A stretch of 64,000 bases of DNA from Cymbidium sinense (taxonomy: Eukaryota; Streptophyta; Magnoliopsida; Asparagales; Orchidaceae), in contig CM038215.1 of NCBI GenBank assembly GCA_021442155.1, forward strand, positions 276,384,413 through 276,448,412, read 5' to 3'. Shown here piece by piece: positions 12,106 through 23,540 of the stretch. The notes beneath the pieces are model-generated. The model worked only from the letters and a program-made list of their open reading frames with translations, was not told the DNA's origin and ran no database searches. Within the stretch, counting starts at the first letter, position 1. Each line of letters begins with the position of its first letter. The position numbers and the translations under genes are program-made.

Positions 12106-12548
12106 ATATATAAGCCCAAAGACTATATTTCTTTCTGGTGGCACTTAGCTAATTTCATCCTTAAGCAAAGCTATCCAACATCATTTAGGTTTTAGTACCT
12201 CACTCCATGTAGGTTTTAAAATCCCTATTGAGTCCCCTAATAGGTAAAAGTAAACTAACTAAATAAAGGAGATAAAAAATACAAATTGTTGAACCTCTTT
12301 ACCACTAGCTTGTTGGGGTAAGGTTTATCCCTCATTTAAGAAAACTCAAACTAAAATAAATAAAGTCTTTTGAAAAATATTTTCAAAAGCACTTTTCTTA
12401 AACATAATCATTTTTAAGTTCACTCCACATGAAGTTTGCAAAAATATATAATTTTTCAAATCTCTTTAAAATAAATTGGATCAATAATTATTGATCTCTT
12501 TAAAAATTATTGATCCTACTTATTAAAAAACCAAAACAACTTGGATCC
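12106..12548. other. LTR or leader region without clear content
   Basis: AT-rich sequence between the LTR tail and the hairpin array. It contains one broken sibling of the AGGTAAACC-type words and no reading frame. Confidence 0.4.
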
Positions 12549-13505
12549 TACTTAGCATACCCACATTTGCTAAGTAGAGTGTCTTCTTTCAAAATCATGA
12601 AAAAATTAGTGCACATTTGAATTCCATTTCACACACCCAAACTTGTCAAATGAGAATTCCCCTCTTTTTTAAAAAAAAAAAAATTGGACTCTGCTTAACA
12701 TACCCACATTTACTAAGTAGAGTTCTCTTTTTCAAACCAAAAACAAATTAATCACAATTGAATTCCATTTGACATACCCAAATTTGTCAAATGACAATCT
12801 CCTTTTTATAAAATCAATGAGAGTTCACCCCTTTCAAAATAAAATAAATACCAAGTCATGCTTACTTAACATACCACATTTGTTAGGTAAGAATCACTTG
12901 AATTAAAATCAAACACATTTTTGATTACTCAACACATACCACATTTGTTAAGTAAGAGCCCTATCTTCAAATTAATGCAACAAACACACTTGAGTCCTGC
13001 TTAACATAACAAATATTTTTTGATCTTACTTAACACATTTGTTAAGGGTTTCACTTTTCAAATCAAAATAAAACATCAAATATTTTTGATCTTACTTAGC
13101 ATGCCACATTTGTTAAGTAAGAATCTCACTTATAAATATATTAAACACACTTGAGTCCTACTTAACATACCAAATTTGTTAAGGGTCTCATTTTTCAAAA
13201 TAAAATCAGAATACATCAAACATTTTGGGATTCACTTAGCATACCTAAATTTACTAAGTAAAGATCCCATTGTCAAATCAAAATAAATTAAATACATAAA
13301 AAATAATCATCACAAACAACAAAGATATTTTTAAAAATATTTACAAACATGCACTTGGATCTCTCTTAGCATACCCAAATTTGCTAAGTGAAAGCTCCAA
13401 AATAAAAAAATATCAAAATAAAGGATTAGCAAAATAAAATCATCTCTAAAAAACTCTCCAAATGGAAGAACCTCATTCAACATATCCTAATTTATTGGAT
13501 GAAGG
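12549..13505 (+). repeat. Array of about twelve short hairpins ahead of gag
   Basis: Each unit has two complementary arms of 7-11 bases around a loop of 9-11 bases, usually a form of TACCCAAATT or TACCCACATT (one unit has a loop of only four). Units start near 12549, 12626, 12694, 12767, 12861, 12925, 13029, 13091, 13161, 13234, 13365 and 13475, mostly 62-94 bases apart. Examples of arms: TACTTAGCA with TGCTAAGTA; ATTTGACA with TGTCAAAT; CTTACTTAACA with TGTTAGGTAAG; CTTAACA with TGTTAAG. Four are perfect in the core (12549, 12767, 13161, 13365); others have one mismatch or a G-T pair, and 12694 and the last unit are the most decayed. Spacers are A-rich. The array lies between the LTR tail and gag. 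Confidence 0.8.
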
Positions 13506-13669
13506 TTCCAAAATCAATAAACCATTTCTTATGGCAAAGCCTCTCTTCAAAATTCTAAATCTTTCCAAATCAATGAACCCCACTTAGCATACTTAAATTA
13601 AACCAAAATTTTGAGATTAAAGGCAAATATTAAGGTCAAAGTCTGATTCAATTATATTTTCACATGTAG

Positions 13670-13680
13670 AGATATCAGAG
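13670..13680 (+). promoter_or_regulatory. Weak candidate primer-binding site
   Basis: AGATATCAGAG resembles the TGGTATCAGAGC site that pairs with initiator methionine tRNA in many plant LTR elements. It is about 40 bases before the gag ATG. Element 2 does not keep the word well, and the match is partial, so this is only a candidate. Confidence 0.2.
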
Positions 13681-13718
13681 TAGTTAGTCAAGCTCAGTCT
13701 CTTATCAGTACAGTTGCC

Positions 13719-16700
13719 ATGGCTCCTAGAAAGTTTGTTTTCTCTTTCCCCTCGAGTGTAGACTTGGCCTTGGATCAGGCCAATCTCACCACCACTAAGG
13801 CCACCCACCTGATTTACTTTGGTCATGGCTTTGAGGGGGTTAGAATTACCTATGAGGGGATAGCCCTCATAATTCAAGGAGGAGGAGGGCCACTCCACTT
13901 TGATGTTGAGTCCAAGCCCAAATTTCCCTCTAAAGAGGAAGGCTGGAGGTCCCACCATAGTGTCATGCTTTAGGCTACTCTGTTCCTTACATCTCTGATG
14001 TGAGCTATTACCTTCTCCTCAGTCCCCTCAAAGGGGATGGCTATCTTAACATCTGAGAAATTCTCCCCTACCTTCAAGGTAGGTTCTAGCTTTCACAGTG
14101 TACCTCTCTCCCAACCCAACACCGCAACAAAAGCATGAAGATCAAATGACACCAAGAGAGTTCGGTCAGGTAGGTGTCGCATCATATATTACTGAGGAGG
14201 TTTCTCCTCGAGCGGTGTCCCCTTTCTTGGGTGGTAGTAGATTCCACCCCTCTAGTTATGGAGAGGAGGATGCTAGAGGATTGCCGATCTCCTCCACCAC
14301 TAGCTACTATGAGGTACCAACTATGTGAGGAGGAAACTATGCTAGCCTCAATACAATTCTTGCCGTTGGTAGAGCCTATGGATGCTGGTGAGGTGCATTA
14401 TTCAACAGGTCCTGATCCCGAGCATCAATTCCTGAGATCCATTGAGAGACGGCCACCTAGGCCAAGGTTGCAACCCAGTGGCGAGGGAGACATGGAGGTG
14501 CGGTGTGGCCTCGCCTCATTCCCCTAATTGGGCCACCGTGGCCAATCGCAAGATAGATAGTACCACCACCAACCATCGAGGATAGCTCCAATATCCATCA
14601 CAATTCCCCATCCACCATTACTATTCCAAGTCGCTCCTTCAACTATTCATACCAAGGTTCAGAGATTTACATCGGGGGAGAGGAACTCTCCATTGGTGAT
14701 TCGACTATGACCTAAGGATCTCACTCCATCTACTCCACCTATTGAGGTAAGTTCATGCTCTCCCATTCAACCTCCCACTTCAGTTGTGGTGAAGAAGAAG
14801 TGGCAACCCAAAGTCATGCAACTCACAAACCACAAACCACACCCACAGGATAGTGTGAGGAGGGAGGGGACACTAGTATCATTTCCATGGTAGTGATCTT
14901 CTTAGTGAGGGTGTCCTGCTAGAAGGCAACATCCATTAAATAGATTCAAACGAGCATAGTTCCACAGTTGGTCGTCAGCGAGCCTTTGTTCTGATCTAGC
15001 CAGGCAAAGTTGGAGATCGTTCACTAGATAACATCTTAGAGGACTACTTTGCTGAGAAGAGATGACTTTTGGTAAAGATCATGGAATTTGAGAAGGGGAG
15101 GGTAGCTTTGAATAAGGATGATATTCTAGAGGATTCGACCAAAGTCCACGTGGTAGATACTCGAAGCTCCCTCCACCGAGACCATCTGATACTCCAAGGT
15201 TGAAGAAGACGATGCCATCCATTCAACCAACGCCTCCATCACTAGGTAGAAGGATGATCAAATCCAGATAGAGAAGAAGGAAGATTTGTGGCGACTAACA
15301 CTTTAGAACTAAGCTACATCCTAGCCTATGGAGGTCGAGGACTGAAGCTTCTACATGTCTTAGAACCCCCAAGAGTTCCTCAGAGATTAAGATAGTAGTA
15401 GCCTATATTGAAATATCATAGATAACACTTCCATGAAGGAGAGAGACCTCAAACAAATGAAGGAATAGCAAGTGAGAGAAGCGTTGGTGGAAGCCTAAGG
15501 AACCTCATCTATTTCAAAGGTTAGACCTTACCGAGAGGAATTTGATACTGTTCAGTATCCCAAAAGGTTTGTGCCACCTTCTTTCAAGATTTTTGATGGC
15601 AGTGGGAAACCTCGGTATCATATAATGCACTTTAGAGTCAGCTATTGCAATGCTAGTGGTAGAGATGCACTTTTATTTCACTTATTTGTCAGCTGTCTTT
15701 TAGGGATTGCATTTGATTGGTATGTTGAATTGCCCAACATTTTGGTAAAGACATTTGGTGAGTTGGGGAAACTTTTTATTAAGAGATTTGCTGGAGCTCA
15801 AGAAAGAGTGACTGTGGGCTATCTCATTGTAGCACAGTAAAACTCTGGTGAGGCCCTCATTGATTATATTCTGAGGTGGTAAAACTTGAGTATGAAATGT
15901 GAATCACAACTATCCGAACAACATACCATAGAGATTCTTCTTAAGAATATTCATGGCCCAGTTACTTTCATGCCCAAAGGATTTACTATAAAACCATTGA
16001 GATCAATCAAGAATCTACAAGGAGAAGACAAATAATTACTTTTCCAAGACCATTCATCCAAGCCTAAACCGCAAAAGCTTTTGAAAAGAAGCAGGTGGTA
16101 GGAATCACTTGAGAGACTAAGAGCTCAGAGTCCATATCCATTGCCTCTACCACCACCTCGATCATCATACCAGCCACCATAGTTGCCATAATGGCCATTA
16201 CAACCACCTCCAGTATACCCAAAGATTGATACTCTATCCACCGCTATTACCCGCCTACTACTCTTCTAGACAAACTAAATAAGCCATATTCATTCAAGAG
16301 GGAGATAGTTAGGAAAATCTTTAAAAACCTCTTAAAGAAGCCTAATTTCTAGCTACAAGAGCCTAATAGGTCGGAGGAAGTGAGAAAGAGCGATGATCCT
16401 AACTTTTGTGCCTACCATCGCATTTTAGGCCATATTGTAGAGGACTATGTCACCTTCAAGGACTTGCTTGAGCATAGCCATAAGTCGGGTGCCATAATTT
16501 TCCCTATGGATTACTTATTAGAACAACCATTTAGTTCTATTAGGGTAATCCTTGGGGATACATGTGATCCTCTTAAGATAAAAGAAGGTTGGGATATTTC
16601 TTTATCTCAAACCTCTAAAAAGATTATTTCTAAGATCAAGAAACTCTCCTTGCAAGTACCTAAGGCAGCTCAAACCTCCAACATCAAGGAAGTTTGCAAG

Positions 16701-16778
16701 TTGCAAAGACAACTCGTGAAAGTGGGAGCTCAAGAGAAGAAGCACACTTGCAATAGTCCAATCAATCATCAAGTTTAG
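13719..16778 (+). pseudogene. gag: Element 1 gag, broken
   Basis: The start is the ATG at 13719, chosen because element 2 has a matching start at 60894: MAPRKFVFSFP here, MNAQKFVLTFP there, followed in both by DLALD-A-L and THLI-FG. The frame is open to 13973 and then breaks. The capsid-like core is at 15571-15840 (FKIFDGSGKP, ASGRDALLFHLFVSCLLGIA, FDWYVELP) and continues after a stop. A zinc-knuckle-like motif follows near 16392 (DPNFCAYHRILGHIVEDYVT), with spacing C-X2-H-X4-GH but tyrosine where the last cysteine should be. The part 14000-15560 is rich in proline and serine and too broken to read. Gag would form the particle that packages element RNA. Confidence 0.65.
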
Positions 16779-17483
16779 CCCTCCACCATTGCAGCTACTA
16801 CTTCATCTAGTTCTTCTTCTAGAAAAAGTGTTGTATCAGTGAACAAGGGCACTAAAACCCTTAACCCACTTACTTTATTTGATTTCTATCATGTACCTCC
16901 ACCAAAAAAGAAATCAATGAAAAAAATAGATTCCACTTATATCTTGTCTATTTCTGATGCTCTTAATTTTATTTCTTGAAAACTCTCCAAGTCTAGAAAA
17001 AAATAATTGCTCTAATAATTCTGATCCTTTCTCTTCCAATTCAGAATTGAACTTTCCTTTTCTAAATTAATCGAGTCCCATAGGAGAAGCTGTAGGTATA
17101 CTCGATGAGCAGGTAGAACTTTTTTCCAACTTGCCACATGAAGTCTCTGAAGTCAACCTATGTAGTGGTAAAGTTCTACTCCTAGGGTAGCACTTTAAGA
17201 TAAAGGTAAGACAATCATTAGTTCCAGTGAGCAGATAGCCCCTCCAAAAGATTCTCCACCTATGGTTATGCCTGTGGAGGACCAACCAGAGTTGATTATA
17301 ACATTCTTGCTTACCTTAGAAGGTTGACAGCTAAGTTAAGCATATATGATGCCCTTATCATATCTAAAGAGATGAGAGAATCTCTAATCAAGGCTCTTCT
17401 TGATCTAGAGATATGCTTAGCTCAGTTGATCGCTACTAGAGAGGAGGCTCACTAATTAGAGGACATCCTAAGAGTCTTTAGGG

Positions 17484-17861
17484 ATGATCAAACACAACCA
17501 TTCCCTCTACATCACAGTGGACATGGGTAGATTCTCGCTATCTAGAGTGTTGGTTGACCCAGGTGCAGTAGTTACTATTATAAGTCTAAAAACCCTTGCC
17601 TACTTGATGATTGACATCTCCAAACTCAATTCAGAGAGGATGTTGTTGAAAGGATTCAATGAGCAAGGTGAGAGGGCTTTAGGATCCATAGTGTTGCCAA
17701 TGAAGATTTATGAGTGGAAGACTGAAGCCAAGTTTCATAGTATAAATTCAAATACATATTTCAATGCTTTGCTAGGGAGATTATGGATACGTGAGAACAA
17801 CATGGTCCCATCCTCTTTGCACCAATGCATCAAGTTCATGAGAGGTGGGATTAAGCACTAA
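17484..17861 (+). pseudogene. Element 1 aspartic protease
   Basis: A 125-codon frame begins MIKHNHSLYITVDMG and carries VLVDPGAVVTII (aspartate codon at 17556), the active-site region of retropepsin proteases. Plant relatives in this group also show DPG or DGG where retroviruses have DTG or DSG. A second block, FNALLGRLWI, is the conserved C-terminal part. The enzyme would process the gag-pol polyprotein. The frame is open but the neighbouring frames are broken. The upstream stretch 16779-17483 contains no clear domain. Confidence 0.7.
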
Positions 17862-19040
17862 GGAGATCTCAAACCATTATAGTTCATGAGGTGGCATATA
17901 TGAGGATGCCACCTACTACCTCCCTCAAAATCAAATAAGCCTATTTTTTGAAATTAGCCAAAGCTCAAAAAATAAAGAAAAGAAAAAATAAAAAGAAGTA
18001 AAAGGAAAGAAAGAAAAGAAAAAAGGAAATAAGATTGAAAATAAAATGGAGCGAGAAATAAACTTGGAGGAGGAACTAGAGCCTGAGATTAGATTCCACC
18101 CACAGTTCATTACTACATTTGAACATATGGGTAGGATGACCCGACCTCTACCAGGTAGAAGAAGAGGTAGATCTAGAGGAAGCTCTAGGGATGGAAGACC
18201 TCCTTATTGACCACCCAGAAGGAGAGACACCCTAGCTACCAGGAGTACACCTACTATCCATATAGACTTAGAATTTAGTTTAGAGGATGAGTCTTATATG
18301 GTTAGCACACCAGCCAAATATTCTCAATAGCAAATTTCTTTCAAGCTAGCACTTGAGCTGGACAGTGATGAAGGCCAGGCTCTAAAGTAAAGCATGATTG
18401 TATCCAAGTCTATATGTGAAACAATCAGGTATCGGTTGGGAACCTTAGCTCTAACCCCACTTTCCTCATAAAAGGTTGAGGGTTTGGTAGTTAAGGAAGC
18501 CCCTAAGTCATCCACAATTATGAAGACTCAGAGATTTTTTCTAGGAGCATCATCCACAAGTCAAGAAGTTGATGTAGAACTTGAGGATGATTCATATAAA
18601 GATTTAATAAAATTGCCTTTTGATTGGTACTCACCTTATGTTCTTATTCTAGAAAATAAGGGACTAATCCCACATACTTGGTCTAACCATAGGTTAGATT
18701 ACTTCAAGAGGTTACAAGACAACAAATACAGGTATTCTCAATCAAGACCATGACTAAGATTTAGTACAGTGGGTCTAATCGATTATGATAATTACTGCCT
18801 AGTCATCACCAATCATTTAGAATATGATAGGTTCTTTTCAAATCACACTAACTCTTATAAGGAGGAGTGCTTAAAAACTTCAGATGACCCATATGATTTC
18901 CAAGTCAAGGATGCACCGCCAGAGTTTGAAGAAGAAATCAAATCAATCATTGATGAACTCAAAGAAATCAACTTAGGGACTGAAGAAGATCTATGCCCAA
19001 CATACATCAATTTCTTGTTGAACTAAACTAAAACTAATGA
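17862..19040 (+). pseudogene. Element 1 protease-RT linker with lysine-rich tract
   Basis: The frame at 17945-18036 reads FLKLAKAQKIKKRKNKKK, a stop, then KERKKRKKE. Element 2 has the same run of basic residues at the same place (56360-56460). An arginine-rich block, GRRRGRSRGSSRDGR, follows near 18165. Further on come acidic parts (VDVELEDDSYKDLIKLPFDW) and a frame from 18769 to 19026. No enzyme domain is visible. Basic tracts like these could act in nuclear import or RNA binding. Confidence 0.5.
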
Positions 19041-20290
19041 CTTAGTTATGCTATTGACTAAGTTTAATGACTACTTCGCACAGAGTTATGAAGAGATGCT
19101 CGATTTATCTCCTGACGTAGCAGTCCATAAACTAGCGATAGAGTCTAGTGCTAACCCTATCAAGCAAGCTCCTCGATGCATCTAATTAGACATTGAACAA
19201 CAGGTCATTTTTAAAGTCAAGAAACTGATCAAATCTGGTGTTATCAGGGAAGAAAAATACCCTAATTGGTTGGCCAGTGTCATCCCAATTAAGAAAAAGA
19301 AGGACCAAATTTGCATATGCGTCGACTTTAGGGACTTAAATAAGGCATGTCCAAAAGATGAATTTCCACTACCAATCTCAGACCTGATGGTGGACATTAC
19401 CTCATCTCATGGAGTCTTCTCTTTCATGGAGAGCTCATCTGGCTATAATAAAATTAAGACGGTGAATGAAGATGAGAAAAATACTACTTTTTGAACTTTG
19501 ATCGTAATTTGTTGCTATAAGGTCATGACTTTCAGACTTAAAAATGTCGGTGCTACATACTAGCAGGCTATGACTCAAATCTTCGGCGAACTCATTCATC
19601 ATCAATTCAAGTGTTATGTCGATGATCTCATAGTCAAAAGTAGAGAAAAGAAATTCCATCTTTTTAACTTGAGAGTAGTTTTTGAACGATTAAGATAATT
19701 TAACCTAAAAATGAACCCTCTGAAGTGTGCATTCGGAGTAGCTTCAGAGAAGTTCCTTGGGTATGTTGTCCGACACCTAGGAATCAAGATTAATCTAGAG
19801 AAGATCAAAGCAATACTACAAATGACACCCCCTATAAGTCTAACTCAACTCAGATCACTTCAAGGGTGTTTGGCATATCTAAGATACTTCATATCCAACC
19901 TATCAAGATGGTGTCACCCATTTTTAGCAGTTGTCAAAAAGGATGCCTAGTTCAATTGGGATGGCAAGTGTCAGCATTCCTTTGAAGACATCAAGCACTA
20001 CTTGATGATGCCGCTAGTTCTAGTAGCCTCTATATTGGGCAAGTCACTCATCCTCTGCACTACTGTAATAGATGACTCCTTTGGAGCTAAATTGGCCTAA
20101 GCCAATGATAAAGAGAATTAGAATGCTCTCTACTATCTCAGTCATCATCTAATCCCTACTGAAGTTAATTATCCACCCATTGAGAAACATTTCCTAGCTT
20201 TAATCTTTGCATCACAAAAGCTATGGGATTATATGCTTTCTCATAAATTCAACTTGATCTGCTATAGTATCTCATGACACGACTGATGCT
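19041..20290 (+). pseudogene. Element 1 reverse transcriptase
   Basis: Motifs in order: DLVMLLTKFNDYFAQSYEEM, IKQAPR, SVIPIKKKKDQICICVDFRD (fingers), LNKACPKDEFPLP, and the catalytic YVDD at 19615-19626. Then come LKMNPLKCAFGV and FLGYVV, and the thumb-like LRSLQGCLAYLRYFI. Stops occur at 19183, 19491, 19561, 19696 and beyond, so the domain is dead. RT would copy element RNA into DNA. RNase H-type residues start after about 20030. Confidence 0.8.
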
Positions 20291-20966
20291 ATCCGGATGG
20301 TTGGCATGATGGTCCATGATTCTCTCATAGTTTGACATTACTTTTGTACCCCCTCCATGTAGTGAAAGGACAAGCATTGACAAACTTCTTAACAACACAC
20401 CCATTTCTTGCTGACTCTCCACTTATTGATGATCGCTCTGATGAATAAATCATTAACTTAGGGGAAACTAGCAATCACTGATGAGAATTGTATTTTGATG
20501 GTGTGGCTTCCCTTCAAAAATAAGAACAACCACAATCTACTCTTCTAAGAAAGGCAGGGGTAGGAATAGTTTTTCTAACTCTAGACCATGATGTGATGAG
20601 ATTCTCATACCATTTATCCAATCCTTGCACTAGCAATGAAGCCTAGTATGAGGCTTTGATTACTGATTTGGAGTTAGTAGTCACACTATGCATCCAGAAC
20701 ATCAATATCTTTAGAGATTTTCAGCTAGTCATCAACCAAATTGTTGGGTCCTACAAGGTTCTTAAGCCTAAGCTCCATCATTATCATAAGTACACCATGG
20801 AGCTATTAGTCCAAATCCCAGAGGTTACCATATACAAGATCCCTCTAGGAGAGAATGCAGTAGCGAATGCACTAGGAAAGCTTGCCAAAGAGTTGGCATG
20901 TCCGAAAGATGAGTTTACATCAATAAAAATTCAAAATAGACAAGTCCTATCTCTTATTGATTCTTA
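20291..20966 (+). pseudogene. Element 1 second RNase H domain
   Basis: After the RT-linked RNase H end comes a second RNase H: YFDGVA near 20491, NEA-YEALITDLE near 20635 (stop inside), FRDFQLVINQIVG and NAVANALGKLAKELACPKDE. The acidic residues of the D-E-D-D site are mostly visible. The best frame is 20656-20966. Element 2 has the intact equivalent at 53566-54261. A second, archaeal-like RNase H is characteristic of the Tat group. Confidence 0.7.
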
Positions 20967-21168
20967 ATTCATTGAGAGATTCTATCTTGAAGGAGAGGTT
21001 GCCATTGCCAAAAAGGACAAGGAGCTATATTGGAGGCAACCATTCATGGACTATCTAACTGAAGGAAAACTACCTCAAGAGAAGTCACAAGCCCATCAGA
21101 TGAAGCAGAGAGCTCTTTCCTATGCTCTCATCAATGGAACCTTATACTGGCAGTCCTTAGAACTAAAA
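20967..21168 (+). pseudogene. Element 1 stub between RNase H and integrase
   Basis: The reading gives FIERFYLEGEV, KDKELYWRQPFMDYLTEGKL, then RALSYALINGTLYW. This is the usual lead-in to the integrase zinc-binding domain, but the sequence stops matching there. LTR tail sequence begins within about 25 bases. The integrase itself is absent. Confidence 0.6.
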
Positions 21169-21189
21169 CAAGCCCATCATATGGGAATT

Positions 21190-23190
21190 GTGTTTTATTT
21201 TGTGATGTAACATTTTTAGACTGGATGTTAGGAATGTGGATTGTTGGTTGGATGTTAGTTCATTGATAGTCTAACATTATTTTTTGCAGGTGATTATGCT
21301 TAAGGGACCACTTAAAAATAAATATATATGCTCTCTTTGTAGGTTCCTTAAGCCCCTAAGCATAATCCAAGTTAGGATAGGTGGGTTTGGTTACCCATAT
21401 GCAGGGTGCTAAATCCAAATTATAAATATAACTACTTTGGCTATATGTGTTTTTAGCTAACACTTATTTTGCAGGTGTAGTTAAATTTACTTTTCTTATT
21501 TTTAATGTCATTTTTCATTATAAATTAGGAATAGTTCTATGGGAGTTTAAGATGAGTATTGACTAGAAGGCTTACCCCTAAGGTGCCATGTGATGCCTTG
21601 AAGCCTACAACACCAAAAGATGCAAAGATATGAAGAAATGAAGGAGACATGAATAATGAAGACTTGAAGGCCCCCCATAGCATTTATTATTTGTAATTAT
21701 AATTATTCTTTTATATATCGGTTGTATAAGGGTTGAGCTCGATTACCCATTTTCTCTTTTCGGGCTGTGCGGCGGAGCCCGACTGCACTAGTAGTCTCTA
21801 AAATTCTTTGATGTTTTGTTTAGATTGTGCATTAGAAATAACATCCTTTCTTAGTTTCTTATATGCTTAATGCTTTAATGTGTGGCTTAGATGTGATTAG
21901 GCTCTTATGATAAAATTAATTTCTCTACCCTAATTAAAAACACATAATTAAAATTTAAAATAACTCATAACCTCACCATAAAGCCTTTATTTTAAATAAT
22001 ATAATTAAAAGATTTAACAACCCTATAGCTGAATGGTTGAATGTCTCACAACATGCATGCATATTCTTTCTCTCTTGAACATAAAGGATCTCCATCCTTA
22101 TACGATAGGGGAATGCTTGACTTGTGAGGGCATCCCATGTGATGGAGAACACCTTCTTCTAGTTGATTTGGCCCATAACCTATTTTGATCATGCATATAA
22201 GCATCAAAATCCTAAAGCCTTTGTCAAAATGAAGTGTCAAAATTGAAATAAAATTTAAAAAGATTTTACATTTATCGATTAAGTCATTACTAATACCACT
22301 TATGCTCTAGTCACTTAGGGAGATAGTTTAAAGACTTTAATCTCTTTCCAAATAATAACTATTTAGCTATCTTGCAACTCATAAGACTTGGCTACATGAA
22401 TTTAAAATGTAGGAGGAGTTAGCTGGCTACCACTCTAGGTAGTTTTAATCCCAACAGTCGAGTGGTTTATCCTCTCTTATGGAGGTAAACCATATACCCA
22501 TCTTCGGTTAGACTTAGGTCATGCTTTGGCTTATGCAAAATCTCCCTAGATTTAGGATCTGAGATAGGTGTTTCCTTTGGGATACTAACATAAATCATCA
22601 CCTCTTATGCATTTACACAATATTGTGTTGTTGGATTATAATTCCTAGGTTCCTAATAAAATGTCAACTTCAATAAAATTAATCACTTCAACTTCAAACA
22701 TATAAAGCCCAACCATAGGATAGATTGGAATGCTCCCTAGGCTTCCTAATATTATGAGCATTTCCTACTGATTCTCTGTGGCTTCAATAATAAGTCTTCT
22801 CCTTGAACAATCCCATTTGATTTTCCAATACAAATAATCCTTTGATAGTCTAGCCTTGAAATCTTTGGAGACCTTAATTTCTAATTTAATTGAGAGTATT
22901 CCAAAGGAATTCCCATTTCTTATGATGTAATTACCTATGGAGGCTTGCCTCCATAGGGAACTCAATGAACCTAGATTAATATAAACCTTACTTTACTTTT
23001 CTAGGTAAAGTAGAGGAAACATCTCTGGTACATTCAAAGACCCATCATCCATTCAGAGTCCTTATGAGGTGATTAGGTCCATTATAGGGTGATGATTTTT
23101 ATCTTTCAAAATAGTGTATCATACCTTAATGTAGTACCCAACCACTTCAATAAAAAGCCCTTAAGATCTACATGGAGTCCCACCTCCAAA
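21190..23190 (+). mobile_element. Element 1: LTR tail, downstream copy
   Basis: This matches 10340-12105 along its length, with small insertions. It begins within TGTGTTTTATTTTGTGATG and ends near CCACCTCCAAAAAG, where CCCTAAA repeats take over. The head of the LTR (TGTTGACC side) is missing. The frames on the minus strand at 22046 and 22765 are chance. Confidence 0.65.
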
Positions 23191-23292
23191 AAGAAACACC
23201 ACAACCCTAAACCCTAAACCCTAAACCCTAAAACCCTAAAATCTAAACCCTAAATCCTAAACCCTAAACCACAAACCCTAAACCCTAATAAT
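23191..23292 (+). repeat. Short CCCTAAA tract between gypsy and LINE-B
   Basis: About twelve CCCTAAA units, several perfect, with only minor variants. It separates the truncated gypsy LTR from the LINE-B 5' end and is the least degenerate tract in the left half of the window. Confidence 0.9.
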
Positions 23293-23540
23293 ATTAAAAA
23301 ATTAAAGGGACAAAACCCCACCGCCCGAGCCCTCTCCTTGTGTTCTAGAGATTTTCCTTTCCCCCTCTCATTTTTGGCTTTCTGGACGCTGCTTGCTGGC
23401 TATTTTGACCGATTCTCACTGGATTCCTTCTTAAATCGATGGACGCTGGCTGATTTCATGTCTTCCTTAGAGTGACATTACGGCTTGGTGTCTTCTCTGA
23501 TGATTCTTAGGGAAAACCAAAAGATCCTACTAAGGCATCA
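23293..23540 (+). other. LINE-B 5' region
   Basis: After TAATAATATTAAAAAATTAAA comes a C-rich start (GGGACAAAACCCCACCGCCC) and C/T-rich sequence without a long frame. This fits a LINE 5' UTR with an internal promoter, but no promoter motif was identified. Confidence 0.4.

Larger units (their letters stand above)
5595..23190 (+). mobile_element. Ty3/gypsy element 1, plus strand, Tat-like, defective
   Basis: The parts in order are: LTR head (5595), LTR tail (10340-12105), hairpin array (12549-13505), gag (from 13719), protease, lysine-rich linker, reverse transcriptase, RNase H, second RNase H, a stub before integrase, and a second LTR tail copy (21190-23190). The order PR-RT-RH-second RH is known from the Tat group of plant Ty3/gypsy elements. 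All coding parts carry stops and frameshifts, and integrase is absent, so the copy is dead. It sits between CCCTAAA tracts on both sides. Element 2 on the minus strand is a diverged relative. Confidence 0.75.

Noticed and set aside
12549..13505. CRISPR-like array (repeats with regular spacing)
   Set aside because: Repeats are not identical, spacers are A-rich and alike, and the setting is a plant retrotransposon leader.
13617..13958. 113-codon minus-strand frame
   Set aside because: It overlaps the start of gag on the plus strand, which has a matching start in element 2; the minus frame is a shadow.
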